DNA of 64,000 nucleotides from Cognatundibacterium griseum (GCF_014284195.1 NZ_JACOGC010000005.1:62001-126000), one strand, 5' to 3'; counted from the first letter of the stretch, positions 25,171 through 35,363 are shown. Translations and numbers: made by a program. The notes: a model not told the origin generated them from the letters alone.

Positions 25171-25929
25171 ATGCAAGCAACTCCTACACTCGGCACAGAA
25201 AATCAAAGCCCATTTCAGGTTGATTCACGCCGGGAAATTATCTCGTTGTTACGCGGATTAAAAGACCACAATCAATTAATCAGCATGCTGATTCACGAAG
25301 GAGCTGAAGTATTTATTACGTCCATTCTTGAAGTTGATGACGCAAATAATCTGGTCATTGTAGATAGCGCCCCCGGTTCACTGGCAAACCAGAAAATTAT
25401 TGATGCGCAACGCGTATCCTTTGAAGGCTTATTGGACAAAATCGGTATTCAATTCTCAACGACAGGGATTGAAAGTACTGATTTTGAAAACAGACCGGCT
25501 CTTCAGTTTCATATTCCTCCCAGCCTGATCCGCTTGCAGCGCAGGGAATATTACCGTATCAACACGCCACTTTCGATACCGATCAAAGTAAGCTTTCCAG
25601 TCGAATTCGATGGCGGTATAGAAACCTTAAAATTAACACTGGTGGATATCAGTTGTGGCGGCATTGCTGTACTGGATGAAAAAAAGGTTCTCGATTGCAG
25701 TGTAGGTAAAACTTACGACCACTGTAAAGTGGATTTACCAACCATTGGTCTGGTCGATGTTTCTTTGCAAATCAGAAATTTCCAGGAGCTGGTGCTATTA
25801 AACGGCAAAACAAACCGCCGGGTAGGTTGCCAGTTCATTAATTTATCAAACTCGGTACTCGCAAGTATTCAGCGCTACATTATGAAACTGGAGCGTGAGC
25901 GAAATTCGAAAATGACAGGCATACGCTAA
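25171..25929 (+). CDS. ycgR: Flagellar brake protein YcgR (PilZ domain)
   Basis: YcgR binds c-di-GMP and slows the flagellar motor. The N-terminal YcgR domain (SRREIISLLRGLKDHNQLIS) is followed by a PilZ domain from about residue 125, with the c-di-GMP motif RREYYRINTP (RxxxR) and DISCGGIAVLD (D/NxSxxG). Both halves of the binding signature are intact, so ligand binding is expected. At 252 residues it is normal length. It closes the plus-strand fliC-to-ycgR run, ahead of the convergent fliE. Confidence 0.94.
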   Translation: MQATPTLGTENQSPFQVDSRREIISLLRGLKDHNQLISMLIHEGAEVFITSILEVDDANNLVIVDSAPGSLANQKIIDAQRVSFEGLLDKIGIQFSTTGIESTDFENRPALQFHIPPSLIRLQRREYYRINTPLSIPIKVSFPVEFDGGIETLKLTLVDISCGGIAVLDEKKVLDCSVGKTYDHCKVDLPTIGLVDVSLQIRNFQELVLLNGKTNRRVGCQFINLSNSVLASIQRYIMKLERERNSKMTGIR

Positions 25930-25959
25930 AGGCAGCAGCGCTGCCTCCTGCTTGATCCG

Positions 25960-26322
25960 CTATATCTGCATATTCATAATGTCGTGATAGGCAGACACCA
26001 GTTTATTTCTGACCTGAACCGCTGTCTGAAAAGAGATATTCGCCTTTTGCATGGATATCATCACATCCGACAGACTCACCTTATCATCCCCCATCGCAAA
26101 TTGCTGCCCTAACTGCTGCGAATTCATCTGCACCTGATTCACCTGATCAAGCGACGCTTTAAGCGCATCCGCAAAATCAACTTTTGGCGGCGCAACCGAG
26201 CCGACCTGCTCCGCGCCATCCGACACACGCTTCAGTCCCGATCCGGCTTCCATTCTGGCAGCCGCGGCACTCAATTGCGCGACCATCGCGTCAATTCTGG
26301 TGCGATCTATTCCGTTAATCAT
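25960..26322 (-). CDS. fliE: Flagellar hook-basal body protein FliE
   Basis: FliE joins the MS ring to the rod. The start is ATG 26322 (MINGIDRTRIDAMV), with AAGGA seven bases upstream, giving 120 residues; a longer in-frame extension to 26406 has no family match. The conserved C-terminal region reads VSLSDVMISMQKANISFQTA and VQVRNKLVSAYHDIMNMQI. It is transcribed away from fliF across a 206-base gap, the arrangement seen in enterics and many betaproteobacteria. I could not identify a clear sigma-54 or FlhDC site in that gap. Confidence 0.95.
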   Translation of the reverse strand: MINGIDRTRIDAMVAQLSAAAARMEAGSGLKRVSDGAEQVGSVAPPKVDFADALKASLDQVNQVQMNSQQLGQQFAMGDDKVSLSDVMISMQKANISFQTAVQVRNKLVSAYHDIMNMQI

Positions 26323-26528
26323 TGATAGTCCTTCGCCATGATTCATGCCATCACAATAGCACTGTGGCAAACAGGCATTTCTCCGAGCAAAAGGGGAAAA
26401 CTGCATTTACTCTCTGAATTGAATTTGCTAATACAGTACAAAATAGGCATTAAGGAAAAAACCAACTCCATTCAGAAATAACACTATGCAATCTTTTTAC
26501 TTAGCACTGACCTCAGACAGGGTGAACT

Positions 26529-28226
26529 ATGGCAACCGCTGAAAACGTCATCACCGGAACGGAAGGGGCAGAGATTCCCAGACTGTTTGGCCTGCCGCAA
26601 ACACCGGGCATACGCACAGCCATGCTCTCCGCCGGTGCGGCACTGATCGTTGCCATCATGGTGGGAATCTGGCTCTGGAGCCAGCAACCGGATTACAAAG
26701 TCCTGTTCTCTAATTTCAACGACCGCGACGGCGGCGCTATCGTTGCATCACTGCAGCAGATGAATGTGCCTTATAAGTATTCAGATACCGGCAATGCAAT
26801 TCTGGTTCCAGAAAATCAGGTTCACGACGCCAGATTAAAGCTGGCGGCGCAAGGTTTACCTAAGGGGGGAAATGTCGGTTTTGAATTAATGGAAAACCAA
26901 AAATTGGGGATTTCCCAATTTCTTGAACAGGTCAACTTCCAGCGTGCACTGGAAGGTGAACTGGCACGCTCCATTCAGGCGGTTTCTGCAGTCCAGTCTG
27001 CCCGCGTACATCTGGCGATTCCTAAATCCTCCGTATTCATCCGGGAACAGCAAAAACCGACTGCCTCAGTTTTATTGAATTTATACCCAGGTCGCATACT
27101 CGATACGCAGCAGGTCAGCGCAATCCTGCATCTGGTGGCCAGCAGCGTTCCTGAGCTGACCACGAAGAATGTCTCCATCGTTGACCAGAATGGCAACCTG
27201 CTATCAGAAACCAGCCGACAGGCCGGCAGCAATAATCTTGATCCCTCACAGCTGAAATACGTGCAGGATTTTCAACAGAATATCGTCAAACGCATTGAGT
27301 CGATCATTTCACCGATTGTCGGTCCCAATAATGTCCGGGCAGAAGCAACTGCCGATATCGACTTTTCCAGAAGTGAACAGGCAGCAGAAAGCTATCGCCC
27401 CAATTCACCACCGGAAGCCTCGACGATACGCAGTCAGCAGTCAAGTGAGAGCTACAATAAAAACAATGCCCAGTCCGGCATTCCCGGTTCGCTGACGAAC
27501 CAGCCTCCGGTGCCGGTAACAGCACCAATCGTCGCTAGCGGCACCGCCGCCTCTGCGTCGGCAGCCAATACCGGATTAGTTCAAAAAGATTCCACCATCA
27601 ACTATGAAGTCGATAAAACTATCCGCTACACCCAACAAAATATGGGGGGTGTCAAACGTCTTTCCGTTGCCGTTGTCGTCAACTATAAAACTGAAACCGA
27701 TAAATCCGGTAAGGTTACTACCCGTCCTCTGACCGATATTGAAAAAAACCAGATTACTGATCTTGCCCGAGAAGCGATGGGGTTCAACAAGGATCGCGGC
27801 GATACCCTGAACGTTGTCAACAGCCCCTTTGCTGGTCCGGAAAAAGAAACTATAGTGGAGTTACCACTGTGGAAACAGCCTGAAACCATACAGTTAGCGA
27901 AAGAAATCGGTAAATATTTACTGATCGCAGCAATCCTTGGATATCTGTTTTTTGGCTATCTCAAACCCCTGTTGTACAAGATCATGGGGAAAGATGCAGA
28001 AGCTGAGAAAGCCAAAGCTGAAGAAGCGGAAAGACTGGCCGCAGCGGAACGCGCAATGGAGGAAAAAGAGGATGATGCCGCCATCGTGGAACTCTCCGGT
28101 GAGCATGAACCACACCTCAGAAATGGCACCAGCTATGAAATGAATCTCGAAATGGCCAGAGATCTGGCAAAAGAAGATCCGAGAATCGTTGCGAACGTAA
28201 TCAAAAAATGGATAAACAATGAGTGA
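26529..28226 (+). CDS. fliF: Flagellar MS-ring protein FliF
   Basis: FliF forms the membrane ring on which the motor and export gate assemble. The 565-residue protein has an N-terminal membrane segment (about residues 36-56), the YscJ-type ring motifs (DYKVLFSNFNDRDGGAIV, then SVLLNLYPG), a low-complexity linker near 260-345, and a second membrane segment (LLIAAILGYLFFGYLKPLLY). The charged C-terminal tail ends DPRIVANVIKKWINNE, the FliG-binding helix. It overlaps fliG by eight bases. Confidence 0.97.
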   Translation: MATAENVITGTEGAEIPRLFGLPQTPGIRTAMLSAGAALIVAIMVGIWLWSQQPDYKVLFSNFNDRDGGAIVASLQQMNVPYKYSDTGNAILVPENQVHDARLKLAAQGLPKGGNVGFELMENQKLGISQFLEQVNFQRALEGELARSIQAVSAVQSARVHLAIPKSSVFIREQQKPTASVLLNLYPGRILDTQQVSAILHLVASSVPELTTKNVSIVDQNGNLLSETSRQAGSNNLDPSQLKYVQDFQQNIVKRIESIISPIVGPNNVRAEATADIDFSRSEQAAESYRPNSPPEASTIRSQQSSESYNKNNAQSGIPGSLTNQPPVPVTAPIVASGTAASASAANTGLVQKDSTINYEVDKTIRYTQQNMGGVKRLSVAVVVNYKTETDKSGKVTTRPLTDIEKNQITDLAREAMGFNKDRGDTLNVVNSPFAGPEKETIVELPLWKQPETIQLAKEIGKYLLIAAILGYLFFGYLKPLLYKIMGKDAEAEKAKAEEAERLAAAERAMEEKEDDAAIVELSGEHEPHLRNGTSYEMNLEMARDLAKEDPRIVANVIKKWINNE

Positions 28227-29214
28227 CGAAGGCATACAAAAAGCGGCAACCTTCATGTTAACGCTGGGGGAAGACGGCGCCGCTGAGGTCATGAAATTTC
28301 TGGGCCCGCGGGAGGTACAGAAAATTGGCGCAGCCATGGCAACAATCGGCGCGATTCCCCATGAAAAAATTGCGAAAGTCCTGGAAGAATTTAAAGCAGA
28401 GGCCGATATCAATTCGTCCGTCGGGCTCGACTCGGACGAATACATCCGCAATGTGCTGACCAAAGCTTTAGGTGACGACAAAGCCTCTTCATTACTGAAT
28501 CGCATACTCGGCGGCAAGGATGCCAGTGGCATTGAGAGCCTGAAGTGGATGGACTCCCCTTCCGTGGCCGATCTGATTAAAAATGAACACCCACAGATCA
28601 TTGCCACGATTCTGGTGCATCTTGAAAGCGATCAGGCCTGCGAGATATTGAATAACTTCTCCGAACGTCTGCGCAACGATGTTGTTTTGCGTATCGCCAC
28701 ACTGGATGGTATCCAGCCAACGGCGCTCAGGGAATTAAACGATGTCCTGACCAAACTGCTGACCGGCAATGAAAGCCTGAAGAAAAAATCTATCGGCGGC
28801 GTCCGCGCTGCGGCTGAAATCCTGAACTTCATGAGCGGTGAAAATGAAGCGTCCGTCATGGATAATCTGCGTAAATATGATGGCGACATGGCAGAAAAAA
28901 TCATGGATGAAATGTTCGTCTTCGACAACATCATGGAAATTGACGACAAGGGTATTCAGCTCTTACTGCGGGAAGTACAGTCAGATTCACTGATTATTGC
29001 GCTCAAAGGTGCCAACCAGGACATGCGTGAAAAAATCTTCAAAAATATGTCGCAACGTGCTGCAGAGATGATGCGCGAAGATCTTGATTCCAAAGGCCCT
29101 GTCCGGCTCTCGGAAGTAGAAGCGCAGCAGAAACAGATCTTGATGATTGTGCGTCGCCTGGCAGATGAAGGACAAATCATGCTCGGCGCCAAAGGTGAAG
29201 ATGCTTATGTCTGA
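28219..29214 (+). CDS. fliG: Flagellar motor switch protein FliG
   Basis: FliG is the rotor protein that engages the stators and sets rotation direction. The 331-residue protein has the N-terminal FliF-binding domain, the EHPQIIATILVHL middle-domain motif (as EHPQ in NEHPQIIATILV), and the C-terminal torque helix DSLIIALKGANQDMREKIFK carrying charged residues that face the stator. The SQRAAEMMREDLDSKGPVRL segment is typical of the end. It overlaps both fliF and fliH by eight bases. Confidence 0.98.
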   Translation: MSDEGIQKAATFMLTLGEDGAAEVMKFLGPREVQKIGAAMATIGAIPHEKIAKVLEEFKAEADINSSVGLDSDEYIRNVLTKALGDDKASSLLNRILGGKDASGIESLKWMDSPSVADLIKNEHPQIIATILVHLESDQACEILNNFSERLRNDVVLRIATLDGIQPTALRELNDVLTKLLTGNESLKKKSIGGVRAAAEILNFMSGENEASVMDNLRKYDGDMAEKIMDEMFVFDNIMEIDDKGIQLLLREVQSDSLIIALKGANQDMREKIFKNMSQRAAEMMREDLDSKGPVRLSEVEAQQKQILMIVRRLADEGQIMLGAKGEDAYV

Positions 29215-29887
29215 TGCCCTTCAGAAACGCGATATGTCCGCTTATCAGCGCTGGGAAATGGCGTCGTTTGGAGAAACACGTCCGAGCCGCCTCAAAGAAA
29301 TGACACCACCGCCACCGGTCTCTATTGTCGTACCGGCCATATCAGAAGCAGAGGCACGCCAGATCAGGGAAAATGCGCACCAGGAAGGGTATGCCCAAGG
29401 TTATCAGGAAGCCTATGAGCGTGGCTTGCGGGAGGGCCAGGAAGCCGGTCTGACCGAAGCTCAGGAAAGCATGCATCCGGACATTCAGAGTCTGCATGAA
29501 CTCGCAGTCAATTTTTCTGCTGCAGTTCAGCATGTGGGGAAAAATACCGGCAAAGAATTGCTGGCACTGGCGATCAATCTGGCAGAAAACATCATTAAGA
29601 TAAAAATTGAAGATGATGAGTCTGTGATTCTCCCCATCGTGGAGGACGCTATCTCCCAGCTGACAACTGTTACCTTGCCGGCGCAGATATTTTTACATCC
29701 GGCAGATGCCGCGATCGTCAGAAACGCCATCGGGGAATCTCTGCAGTCGAATGGCTGGCGCATCACTGAAGATACCCAGTTGAAGCGCGGTGACTGCCGT
29801 TTGGAGACGGCTCAGAATATCATCGATGCCAGCGTAGAAACCCGTTGGTCCAAACTCATCTCCGCCATGCGGTCACGAACGCTCTGA
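29207..29887 (+). CDS. fliH: Flagellar assembly protein FliH
   Basis: FliH regulates the FliI ATPase and tethers it to the C-ring. The start ATG 29207 ([18 protein letters not shown]) has AAGGTG upstream and overlaps the fliG end by eight bases; 226 residues result. The N-terminal [12 protein letters not shown] motif is shared by betaproteobacterial FliH. The GxxxG-like helix is visible in [20 protein letters not shown], followed by the C-terminal FliI-binding domain. The frame is open further upstream but lies inside fliG. Confidence 0.94.
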   Translation: MSDALQKRDMSAYQRWEMASFGETRPSRLKEMTPPPPVSIVVPAISEAEARQIRENAHQEGYAQGYQEAYERGLREGQEAGLTEAQESMHPDIQSLHELAVNFSAAVQHVGKNTGKELLALAINLAENIIKIKIEDDESVILPIVEDAISQLTTVTLPAQIFLHPADAAIVRNAIGESLQSNGWRITEDTQLKRGDCRLETAQNIIDASVETRWSKLISAMRSRTL

Positions 29888-29889
29888 GC

Positions 29890-31284
29890 ATGCGTATGGA
29901 ATCAACACTCACAGAATCCTGGAAAACGCTGCTGACGGAAAGCAAAGAGCGCAGTCAGCATGCCGAGAGCGTGTCGACTGCTGGCCGCGTCACCAAGGTC
30001 ACAGGTCTTGTGATGGAGGCAGTCGGTCTGCGCCTGCCAGTTGGCAGTGCCTGCTCGATTCATTTACAGAGCGGTGGAAAAATTGATGCAGAAGTAGTTG
30101 GTTTTGACGGAGAGCGATTATTTCTGATGCCGCATAGTGATCTGGAGGGCGTCACTCCGGGAGCTCCGGTTTACCCTGCAGAAATGCCAATGCAAACCCC
30201 GTTACCAGGACAACACCGGCGCCTGGCAGATCGCAGCCGCCGTTTGCCTGTCGGTTATCAGTTGCTGGGACGTGTTTTAGACGGTAATGGCCGGCCACTC
30301 GATACATTGGGTGCCTTGCACACTGACGAATCCGCTTCGCTGGGTGCCCGCATCTACAATCCGCTTGAACGGGCACCCATTGTCGACACGCTGGATGTCG
30401 GCGTCCGGGCCATCAATAGTATGCTGAGTGTAGGAAGAGGACAGCGCCTGGGTCTGTTTGCCGGATCTGGCGTTGGTAAGAGCGTCTTGCTTGGCATGAT
30501 GGCCAGATACACCACAGCAGAGATCATCGTCGTTGGCCTGATTGGTGAACGGGGCCGCGAGGTAAAGGAATTCATCGAGCAGATACTTGGGCAGGAAGGT
30601 CTGGTCCGCTCTGTGGTGGTGGCTGCTCCTGCGGATTCCCCGCCACTGATGCGCTTGCAAGGTGCCACCTACGCCACGACGATTGCTGAATATTTCCGCG
30701 ATAAGGGACACAATGTACTGCTGATTATGGATTCACTGACACGTTATGCGATGGCGCAGCGTGAAATTGCATTGGCGATCGGTGAACCCCCGGCAACAAA
30801 AGGATATCCGCCGTCCGTATTTGCCAAATTGCCTGCTCTGGTCGAGCGTGCCGGTAACGGCAAAGAAGGCGGTGGCTCAATTACCGCCTTTTACACGGTG
30901 TTAACCGAGGGCGATGACCAGCAGGATCCGATTGCGGATTCTGCCCGTGCCATTCTGGATGGCCACATCGTACTGAACAGGACACTGGCAGAAAGTGGTC
31001 ACTACCCGGCAATTGATATTGAGCAGTCGATCAGCCGTGCAATGCACAGCATTACTACCCCAGAACACCAGCAACTCGCCAGAAAACTGAAGCAACTGTA
31101 TTCACGCTATGAACGCAGCCGTGACCTGATCAGTGTTGGTGCGTATGCTCCCGGCAGCGATCCTTTACTGGATGAGGCAATCCGCCTGCACCCTCAGATC
31201 ATTTCCTTTTTACAACAAGACATTCTGCAAAAATGCACCATATCCGAGAGCTTGGCCGGACTTCGGGCTCTATTCCAGGTTTAG
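29890..31284 (+). CDS. fliI: Flagellar export ATPase FliI
   Basis: FliI is the F1-beta-like ATPase that helps unfold and load export substrates. The 464-residue protein has the P-loop [15 protein letters not shown] near residues 188-202, [14 protein letters not shown], the Walker [18 protein letters not shown] and the [19 protein letters not shown] block. ATG 29890 lies two bases after the fliH stop; ATG 29896 is an alternative. Gene order fliH-fliI-fliJ is standard. Confidence 0.98.
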   Translation: MRMESTLTESWKTLLTESKERSQHAESVSTAGRVTKVTGLVMEAVGLRLPVGSACSIHLQSGGKIDAEVVGFDGERLFLMPHSDLEGVTPGAPVYPAEMPMQTPLPGQHRRLADRSRRLPVGYQLLGRVLDGNGRPLDTLGALHTDESASLGARIYNPLERAPIVDTLDVGVRAINSMLSVGRGQRLGLFAGSGVGKSVLLGMMARYTTAEIIVVGLIGERGREVKEFIEQILGQEGLVRSVVVAAPADSPPLMRLQGATYATTIAEYFRDKGHNVLLIMDSLTRYAMAQREIALAIGEPPATKGYPPSVFAKLPALVERAGNGKEGGGSITAFYTVLTEGDDQQDPIADSARAILDGHIVLNRTLAESGHYPAIDIEQSISRAMHSITTPEHQQLARKLKQLYSRYERSRDLISVGAYAPGSDPLLDEAIRLHPQIISFLQQDILQKCTISESLAGLRALFQV

Positions 31285-31315
31285 AAATGATCCGTCCCGA
31301 CTATACTTACTATAA

Positions 31316-31762
31316 ATGGCTAAACATTCTGCAATCAGCACGCTCATCGAAATAGCGGAACGGGAAACCGACGATGCGGCAAAACGTCTCGGGAAAGCGA
31401 TTAAGCATCATGAAGAAACCATCAGTAAATTAAATTTATTGATGCAGTACCGGGATGATTACGACGCGAAATTTCAGCAAGCGGCAAGAGCAGGAATCAG
31501 CGCAAGCCAGTACGCAAACTTTCTCGGCTTTCTAACCAAACTGGATCACGCAGTGGATGGACAGAAACAAGTCATCCGGGATGCGGAACATAAAGTCAAT
31601 GCAGCAAAGACAGACTGGCAGGCATACGAGAAAAAGCGGCTTTCCTATAACACCTTGGATGAACGGGCAAAAATTGCACAGCAGCGCAAAGAATTGAAAT
31701 CCGATCAAAAACAGACCGATGATTTTGCTGCACGTAACCATTTTTACAAATCACAGTCGTAA
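31316..31762 (+). CDS. fliJ: Flagellar export protein FliJ
   Basis: FliJ is the coiled-coil stalk of the FliI ATPase complex and interacts with the FlhA export gate. The 148-residue protein is nearly all helix, with heptad-like patterns throughout (RLGKAIKHHEETISKLNLLM; AEHKVNAAKTDWQAYEKKRL). Sequence conservation is low in this family, but size, helical character and location between fliI and fliK make the assignment secure. No strong ribosome-binding site precedes the ATG. Confidence 0.92.
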   Translation: MAKHSAISTLIEIAERETDDAAKRLGKAIKHHEETISKLNLLMQYRDDYDAKFQQAARAGISASQYANFLGFLTKLDHAVDGQKQVIRDAEHKVNAAKTDWQAYEKKRLSYNTLDERAKIAQQRKELKSDQKQTDDFAARNHFYKSQS

Positions 31763-31801
31763 CATCTGATCACAGAGCAAACGGAATAAGCGGAATATTT
31801 T

Positions 31802-33199
31802 ATGCAACCAGTCAATATCATCACTATGTCTTCACCCGTGAACGCCTCGGGTCAGACAGCAAAAAATATGTCCGGCAACAGTGCTGACGGCACCTTTAAT
31901 GCCTTGCTGCATAGAGAGATTTCCGGCAATCAAGCGGCCAGCAATATTCCCGCGCCGTCACCGGCCAATCAGGTTGCTGAGAATGCGTCTGCCGAGGAAA
32001 GTAACGATGCATCTCAGAAAACAGATACGACTGCGCCCCCAACGACAAGGATATCCTCCGGTACCGATCAGCCCCAAGTAAAGAAAAAAGCAAAAGCGGA
32101 TCAGGATGATGACAAAAGTTCTGACGGCATTCAAAAAGATAGCAAACCCGATCAGTTAATTCAATTTTTCGGGGCGCTATCTGCACTGCCGAAAGCAGAT
32201 CAATCCACCGCGGTTGCTGATAAAAATCAAACTGATGCCAATGCCGATGCCTCTCTTTCCGTATCAACCGGCCTCAGCACACAATCATCGGATGCCACGC
32301 TGCTTCAGCCTGCAACCACTCAGCAGCCTGATCCTGCCGCGCTCCAGGCAAGCTCATCTCAAAAATCTGATGTTGTCACAACGGATCTGAAAAAAATTTC
32401 GGTAACGGATCATTTGCCACGCGAATTCACTGCGTCTGACGCTGGCATTGAGGGCATCAAGGGAAAGAAGGAGGTTGGCAAGAAAGATATCATCACACCC
32501 TCAGATGTATCGAAAGCCATTACCACCGCAGCTGACGCAAAACTCCAGAAAACCGAAGCCCGGGGAGAACCGGCAACAGCTATCTCTGCCACCAAGGACA
32601 ATGTGAAGTCCAGCGACAGCACTGGCAACTTCATCGATCATCTGATTCTCAAACAGTCTGAGGAAAAGCTGAACACTACAGTACCATCTCCTTATCTGCA
32701 GCAGGCGAATGTGATTCAGACTGCGACAATGACAGGAGTGGTGAGCAGTAATCAGATCACGCCCAATCTGAATTCTCCTATGTGGGATAAAGCGGTCGGG
32801 CAAAAAGTCATCTGGATGGTTGGTGAAAGCATGCAGTCAGCTGAGCTGACACTGAATCCACCCGACCTCGGACCACTGCAGATTGTTCTGAACGTGACGA
32901 ATGATCAGGCAAATGCCACCTTCGTTTCAGCACACCCTGATGTCAGGGATGCACTTGAAGCTTCTTTGCCAAAATTACGGCAGATGATGAACGATGCCGG
33001 GGTACAGCTTTCCAATTTCTCAGTCCAGTCCGGAGCCGCCCATCAGGATCAAGCCGGCAGAGAATACCGGTCGCAGTCATCCCATCAGTCAGCCGGGGCA
33101 AGACACAGCAATACGCCAGCGATTGACAATGACGTGGCAATTCAAGCCACTACCGTCAGGATGATCACCCGTATCGGCGAGGTCGACACTTTTGCTTAA
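31802..33199 (+). CDS. fliK: Flagellar hook-length control protein FliK
   Basis: FliK measures hook length and triggers the FlhB switch. The 465-residue protein has a long, disordered Ser/Thr/Gln/Asp-rich N-terminal region and the conserved Flg_hook domain at the C-terminus: SAELTLNPPDLGPLQIVLNV, NATFVSAHPDVRDALEASLP and LRQMMNDAGVQLSNFSV. It sits between fliJ and fliL, the canonical place, and is separated from fliL by 222 bases, where a new transcription unit may begin. Confidence 0.95.
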   Translation: MQPVNIITMSSPVNASGQTAKNMSGNSADGTFNALLHREISGNQAASNIPAPSPANQVAENASAEESNDASQKTDTTAPPTTRISSGTDQPQVKKKAKADQDDDKSSDGIQKDSKPDQLIQFFGALSALPKADQSTAVADKNQTDANADASLSVSTGLSTQSSDATLLQPATTQQPDPAALQASSSQKSDVVTTDLKKISVTDHLPREFTASDAGIEGIKGKKEVGKKDIITPSDVSKAITTAADAKLQKTEARGEPATAISATKDNVKSSDSTGNFIDHLILKQSEEKLNTTVPSPYLQQANVIQTATMTGVVSSNQITPNLNSPMWDKAVGQKVIWMVGESMQSAELTLNPPDLGPLQIVLNVTNDQANATFVSAHPDVRDALEASLPKLRQMMNDAGVQLSNFSVQSGAAHQDQAGREYRSQSSHQSAGARHSNTPAIDNDVAIQATTVRMITRIGEVDTFA

Positions 33200-33265
33200 A
33201 TTGCTTAAAGTTTCAGGCACTGGAAAAATCACTGTTCAAACAGGTAAAATGAGCGCAAGGCTAAA

Positions 33266-33285
33266 ATTTGCATGCGCTTGCAAAT
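33266..33285. promoter_or_regulatory. Operator-like inverted repeat upstream of fliL
   Basis: ATTTGC (33266-33271) and GCAAAT (33280-33285) flank eight bases in the 222-base fliK-fliL gap. The symmetry resembles a dimeric regulator site but no known consensus is matched. The rest of the gap shows no gene. Confidence 0.3.
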
Positions 33286-33421
33286 CAGTAGGTGTTTGAA
33301 GATAACGGCAACACAATTGAAAAGGTGAACCTGATTTCCCTCTCTTTTCCTCAGTTATCAATCGCTTGTTTCATGGATAATGTAGAAAATCGTGGCTGAA
33401 GCAGCCCCTGGAGAAAAAGAT

Positions 33422-33931
33422 ATGGCGAAAAAACCTGCCCAAGCAGCCCCTGACAACGGTGAAGCAGCACCTGCTGGAAAATCAAAGAAAAAATTAATCA
33501 TTATTATTGCCGCTGCAATTGTATTGCTGGCGGGCATAGGTGGTGGTGCCGCATTTTTTCTGTCCAAAAAGAATTCGGCGTCAAAAGACAAAGAGCATAA
33601 ATCTGAGCCGGCAAAAGCACCGGTTTTTCTACCGATGGAACCTTTTACGGTCAATTTACAGTCGGACGGCGGGGATAAATACTTGCAGGTGACGATGACT
33701 TTGCAAGTCGAAAGCGATGAGCAATCCACCATCATCAAGGCCAACATGCCGCAGGTCAGAAGTCGTTTGCTGTTGCTGCTTTCCAGCAAAGAAGCAGGTG
33801 AAATTATTTCCACAGAAGGCAAAGACAAGTTGGTAGAAGAAATTATTGAAAAAATCAATCAACCTTTTTCTCCGAAAGGTGAACCACAAAAGGTCACTGG
33901 CGTTTTCTTTACATCTTTTGTCGTTCAATAA
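33422..33931 (+). CDS. fliL: Flagellar basal body-associated protein FliL
   Basis: FliL is a single-pass inner-membrane protein that rings the stators. The start is ATG 33422, with GGAG upstream; a GTG at 33392 is in frame but lacks a ribosome-binding site. Residues 15-40 (KKLIIIIAAAIVLLAGIGGG) form the membrane anchor, followed by a periplasmic domain with FLPMEPFTVNLQSDGGDKYL and LVEEIIEKINQPF. It opens the fliLMNOPQR unit. Confidence 0.95.
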   Translation: MAKKPAQAAPDNGEAAPAGKSKKKLIIIIAAAIVLLAGIGGGAAFFLSKKNSASKDKEHKSEPAKAPVFLPMEPFTVNLQSDGGDKYLQVTMTLQVESDEQSTIIKANMPQVRSRLLLLLSSKEAGEIISTEGKDKLVEEIIEKINQPFSPKGEPQKVTGVFFTSFVVQ

Positions 33932-33934
33932 ACC

Positions 33935-34936
33935 ATGTCCGATAATTTTCTCTCCCAGGAAGAAGTCGATGCGCTATTAAAAGGCGTTACGGGAGATCAG
34001 GATGATTCGCAATCCCAGGAAGACACTTCCGGGGTTCGTCCTTACAATCTTGCTACTCAGGAGCGGATTGTCCGTGGGCGCATGCCTACGCTGGAAATTA
34101 TCAATGAACGTTTTGCCCGTCTGTTGCGGATCGGGCTTTTTAATTTTTTACGCCGCAGTGCCGAAGTCTCCGTCGGAACGGTCAGAGTCTCAAAATACAG
34201 TGAATTCATCCGCAACCTGGTCGTGCCGACCAATCTGAATCTGGTTCACATGAAGCCGCTGCGCGGCACCTCATTGATTGTTCTGGACCCCGGACTGGTA
34301 TTCCTATTGGTGGATAATCTGTTTGGTGGCGACGGCAGATTTCATACCCGTGTGGAAGGTCGAGACTTCACGCAAACCGAACAGCGCATCATTCATCGTA
34401 TTCTGGAAATCGTTTTTGAGACCTATTCCAAGTCCTGGGAACCGGTTTACCCGATTGAATTCGAGTACATCCGTTCGGAAATGAATACGCAATTCGCAAA
34501 TATTGCAACGCCAAATGAAGTCGTCGTATCCACCACATTCACCATTGAATTAGGCCCGGTCAGCGGGGAAATGCATATTTGCATGCCCTACTCCACCATT
34601 GAACCAATCAGGGACATTCTCACCAGCAGCCTGCAAGGTGAGACCCTGGAAGTCGACCGCCGCTGGGTACGTCTGATGACGCAACAGATTCAGATTGCCG
34701 AAATCGAAATCGTTGCCGATTTGGGTACAACCCGTGTCACACTGGGCGATATATTGAATATGAAAGTCGGTGATATTGTACCGATCAATATTCCTGAAAT
34801 TATTTCAGCGAAAGTAGATGGTACGCCTGTTATGGAATGCAAATATGGTGTATTCAATGGTCAATATTCATTGCGCGTGGAAAAACTGATCAGTTCCAGC
34901 GTGCAGGAAGTCGCACAGGGAGAAAACAATGGATGA
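33935..34936 (+). CDS. fliM: Flagellar motor switch protein FliM
   Basis: FliM binds phosphorylated CheY and transmits the signal to FliG. The N-terminal CheY-binding peptide is visible (LSQEEVDALLKGV), then the CheC-like middle domain (VFLLVDNLFGGDGRFHTR with the GGDGR motif) and a C-terminal SpoA domain (LGTTRVTLGDILNMKVGDIV). The 333-residue length is normal. It begins three bases after fliL and overlaps fliN by eight bases. Confidence 0.98.
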   Translation: MSDNFLSQEEVDALLKGVTGDQDDSQSQEDTSGVRPYNLATQERIVRGRMPTLEIINERFARLLRIGLFNFLRRSAEVSVGTVRVSKYSEFIRNLVVPTNLNLVHMKPLRGTSLIVLDPGLVFLLVDNLFGGDGRFHTRVEGRDFTQTEQRIIHRILEIVFETYSKSWEPVYPIEFEYIRSEMNTQFANIATPNEVVVSTTFTIELGPVSGEMHICMPYSTIEPIRDILTSSLQGETLEVDRRWVRLMTQQIQIAEIEIVADLGTTRVTLGDILNMKVGDIVPINIPEIISAKVDGTPVMECKYGVFNGQYSLRVEKLISSSVQEVAQGENNG

Positions 34937-35363
34937 AAATTCAGAAATGCCAATCAGCGAGGATGATTGGGGTGCAGCGATTGCCGAGCAGGAAAAAGCA
35001 GAGGCCGCTGCCGCGGCAGCAAGCAATACAAAAAACGAACCTGCAGCAAGTCCGGCCATTTTTAAAGAATTCAGCGGCCGGGGAAGTACGACCGAAACAC
35101 ATAATGATATCGATTTCATTCTGGATATTCCGGTTCAACTGACGGTTGAGCTGGGCAGAACGAAAATTGCGATTAAGAACCTGCTGCAACTTGCGCAAGG
35201 TTCTGTCGTGGAGCTTGATGGTCTTGCGGGTGAACCTATGGATGTGCTCGTGAATGGCTGCCTGATTGCTCAAGGTGAGGTGGTGGTCGTGAACGATAAA
35301 TTCGGTATTCGCCTGACCGATATCGTGACGCCGGCAGAACGTATTCGCAAGCTGAACAAATGA
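34929..35363 (+). CDS. fliN: Flagellar motor switch protein FliN
   Basis: FliN forms the base of the C-ring and docks FliH. The 144-residue protein has an Ala/Glu-rich flexible N-terminus (about 1-55) and a C-terminal SpoA domain: DIPVQLTVELGRTKIAIKNL, LAQGSVVELDGLAGEPMDVL and KFGIRLTDIVTPAERIRKL. It overlaps fliM by eight bases and fliO by four. Confidence 0.97.
   Translation: MDENSEMPISEDDWGAAIAEQEKAEAAAAAASNTKNEPAASPAIFKEFSGRGSTTETHNDIDFILDIPVQLTVELGRTKIAIKNLLQLAQGSVVELDGLAGEPMDVLVNGCLIAQGEVVVVNDKFGIRLTDIVTPAERIRKLNK

Noticed and set aside
26323-26528. Sigma-54 promoter between fliE and fliF
   Set aside because: TGGCA occurs, but no GC pair stands at the required ten-base distance from the GG, on either strand.
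33206-33213. TAAAGTTT after fliK resembling a sigma-28 -35 box
   Set aside because: The sequence 11 bases downstream does not resemble GCCGATAA.
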